From: Candidatus Sabulitectum sp.
GTDB lineage: Bacteria > Fermentibacterota > Fermentibacteria > Fermentibacterales > Fermentibacteraceae
NCBI GenBank assembly: GCA_023145935.1
Contig: JAGLDB010000119.1
Location: 1 to 5,945, forward strand
Direction of reading: 5' to 3'
Length of the DNA stretch: 5,945 bases
Part shown: positions 4,611 to 5,945 of the stretch, piece after piece
Layout: each line of letters opens with the position of its first letter
Numbering within the stretch: position 1 is the first letter of the stretch
Notes under the pieces: generated by a model
The model's database searches: none
What the model saw: only the letters and a program-made list of their open reading frames with translations
Told to the model about the DNA's origin: nothing
Program-made: the position numbers and the translations under genes

Positions 4611-5945
4611 ATGCTCATACCGTTTGACAGAGATACAGCTACTGTAAGGTCTGCCATCAAGGTGCTTATCGGGCTTTGCCGCCCGCCGGATACCCTGCGA
4701 AGCAGTGATGCATCCATAGACCTTCGAACCAGACAGAAAGAACACACCAGAAAACAGAAGGAACTGGCAGAGAGCAGAAACTGCACCTGGGAAATTCCCG
4801 CCATGCTTCTTACCGAAAAGAACGGGATAAATTTCCGGATAACAGGAAGAGCCGATCTGATCACCGAAGACGGTGAAACCGTCATCGAGGTTAAGACGGC
4901 ACAGCCAATGCCACAGTCCCCTGCCACACATCACCTGCTTCAGGTCCTGTTCTATGCAAAGGCTCTGGGTGCGAAGAATGCAGCCATGGTCTACACCGAT
5001 CCGGACTCAAAAGAGTCACTTGAATTCCCGGTTGATCCCGGGGACAAGGACATGATCGATCTGTGGGATGGCTTCATCGAAGATGTTTCCCTTTTTGTTA
5101 AGAGAGAATGGAAAAGACACAGAGATCTGAACACTGCACTGGAAACCCTTGAGTTCCCCTTTGACACCATAAGACCCGGGCAGCAGGAAATGGCAGATGC
5201 GGTTGAGATGGTTGGAAAGAAGAAAGAAGAACTGCTCATACAGGCACCCACAGGCACCGGAAAAACAGCAGCAGTGCTTTCAGGTGCGATACCGCCGGTT
5301 GTGAAGAACTGGAGAATTCTTTTCTTCCTCACTGCAAAAAATACTCAGAAAAAGATCCTGGCTGAAACAATTGAGAAATTCATTAGGCAGGGCTTTCCCA
5401 TTCGCACCATCATACTTTCCTCCCGTGAGAATTCCTGTCCTGTTGATATGGAACGTTGTAATCCTGCACTCTGCCCTTATGCGGAAGAATTTGGTCCCCG
5501 TATCAGAGCTTCAGGAGTAATAACCAGGCTAACAGAAATAGTACTCATAAAACCTGAAGATATCATGCGGGAATCAATAGCCGCCGGGGTCTGCCCTTTT
5601 GAACTTGCCCTGTTTATCTCGCAGAGGTGTGATCTGATAGTCTGTGATTACAATTATGTATTTGACCCGGGCATACGGTTGAAAAGATTCTTCGACGACG
5701 ACGAAACCGCTTCCCGGTGCACTCTGCTGATTGACGAAGCTGCAAACCTTCCGGAGAGAGTACGGGGGATCTGGTCGCCTGAGATAAAGACCCAGTGGAT
5801 GGATAGAACATGGAAGTATGCAAGGGGAAACAGAAAGCTGCAGAACCTTCTAAGACCCTGGAGAAAGCTGCTTCAGGCCTACGCTGATCAACCCTGGACC
5901 CACAAAGAAAATGAAGTAAAGCTGCCCAGCGAGATCAGTCTTCCC
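4611..5945 (+). CDS. PD-(D/E)XK nuclease fused to an XPD/DinG-type Fe-S DNA helicase (runs off the right edge)
   Basis: 445 codons are visible without a stop; the helicase C-terminal half is missing. Residues about 33-130 form a RecB/Cas4-like nuclease domain: His45, Asp82 in ITGRADLI, Glu93 and Lys95 in IEVKT, and Gln111/Tyr115 in LLQVLFYAKAL. A superfamily 2 XPD-like helicase follows: Q-motif region IRPGQQEMADAV (187-198), Walker A APTGTGKT (212-219) and motif Ia LTAKNTQKK (240-248). Four cysteines suited to a [4Fe-4S] cluster come next (276, 283, 288, 328), then CDYNYVFDP (345-353) and motif II LIDEAANLPER (373-383). The usual DEAH histidine is alanine here. Relatives unwind DNA with 5'-3' polarity and are linked to repair; the nuclease part suggests combined unwinding and cleavage. 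The start is uncertain: the ATG at 4611 has only a weak upstream GAAAGAA, and an in-frame TAA at 4584-4586 limits extension. An ATT at 4590 or a GTG at codon 18 are alternatives. Confidence 0.85.
   Translation, partial: MLIPFDRDTATVRSAIKVLIGLCRPPDTLRSSDASIDLRTRQKEHTRKQKELAESRNCTWEIPAMLLTEKNGINFRITGRADLITEDGETVIEVKTAQPMPQSPATHHLLQVLFYAKALGAKNAAMVYTDPDSKESLEFPVDPGDKDMIDLWDGFIEDVSLFVKREWKRHRDLNTALETLEFPFDTIRPGQQEMADAVEMVGKKKEELLIQAPTGTGKTAAVLSGAIPPVVKNWRILFFLTAKNTQKKILAETIEKFIRQGFPIRTIILSSRENSCPVDMERCNPALCPYAEEFGPRIRASGVITRLTEIVLIKPEDIMRESIAAGVCPFELALFISQRCDLIVCDYNYVFDPGIRLKRFFDDDETASRCTLLIDEAANLPERVRGIWSPEIKTQWMDRTWKYARGNRKLQNLLRPWRKLLQAYADQPWTHKENEVKLPSEISLP

Noticed and set aside
4544..4934. 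Two minus-strand frames of over 120 codons
   Set aside because: They are antisense to the nuclease domain, whose catalytic motifs are clear on the plus strand.

Overview
This window of 5,945 bases looks like ordinary chromosome from a free-living, probably anaerobic bacterium of moderate GC content. The signs are an LL-diaminopimelate aminotransferase, a remnant resembling an enoate reductase, a ferredoxin-fused protein and an exported beta-propeller lipoprotein. I cannot name the organism; the mix would suit a poorly sampled anaerobic lineage, and that is inference only. No tRNA, rRNA, CRISPR array or intact mobile element was seen.

Layout from left to right. Bases 1-320 (minus strand) hold the first 106 codons of an LL-diaminopimelate aminotransferase (dapL), cut off by the window edge. 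Bases 482-688 (minus) hold a short decayed C-terminal piece of a FAD/NAD(P) oxidoreductase, most like the end of the enoate reductase / 2,4-dienoyl-CoA reductase family. Bases 805-1776 (minus) encode a lipoprotein with a TolB-like beta-propeller of six repeats.

Bases 1777-2505 form a long non-coding stretch rich in structure. It holds two 102-bp direct repeats spaced 147 bp apart, about 75% identical without gaps, with a compensatory base pair in the stem of each copy. Beside them are a possible third degraded copy and a second block (2227-2390) of crossing inverted repeats and 10-bp tandem units.

Bases 2506-4398 (minus) encode a 630-residue protein that combines a [4Fe-4S] ferredoxin domain, a DUF1858-like helical domain, one or two DUF2249-like domains and a C-terminal NMT1/SsuA-type substrate-binding fold, with no export signal. 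A divergent intergenic region of 212 bp contains palindromes and repeated GTTGAC words. It leads to a plus-strand gene (4611 to the right edge) for a PD-(D/E)XK nuclease fused to an XPD/DinG-type iron-sulfur helicase. Its motif II reads DEAA instead of the usual DEAH.

The genes do not form an obvious pathway. The minus-strand genes are separated by long gaps and are probably transcribed singly; the helicase and the ferredoxin-fusion gene diverge from a shared control region. The most unusual items are the ferredoxin/substrate-binding fusion, the variant helicase-nuclease and the structured repeats.
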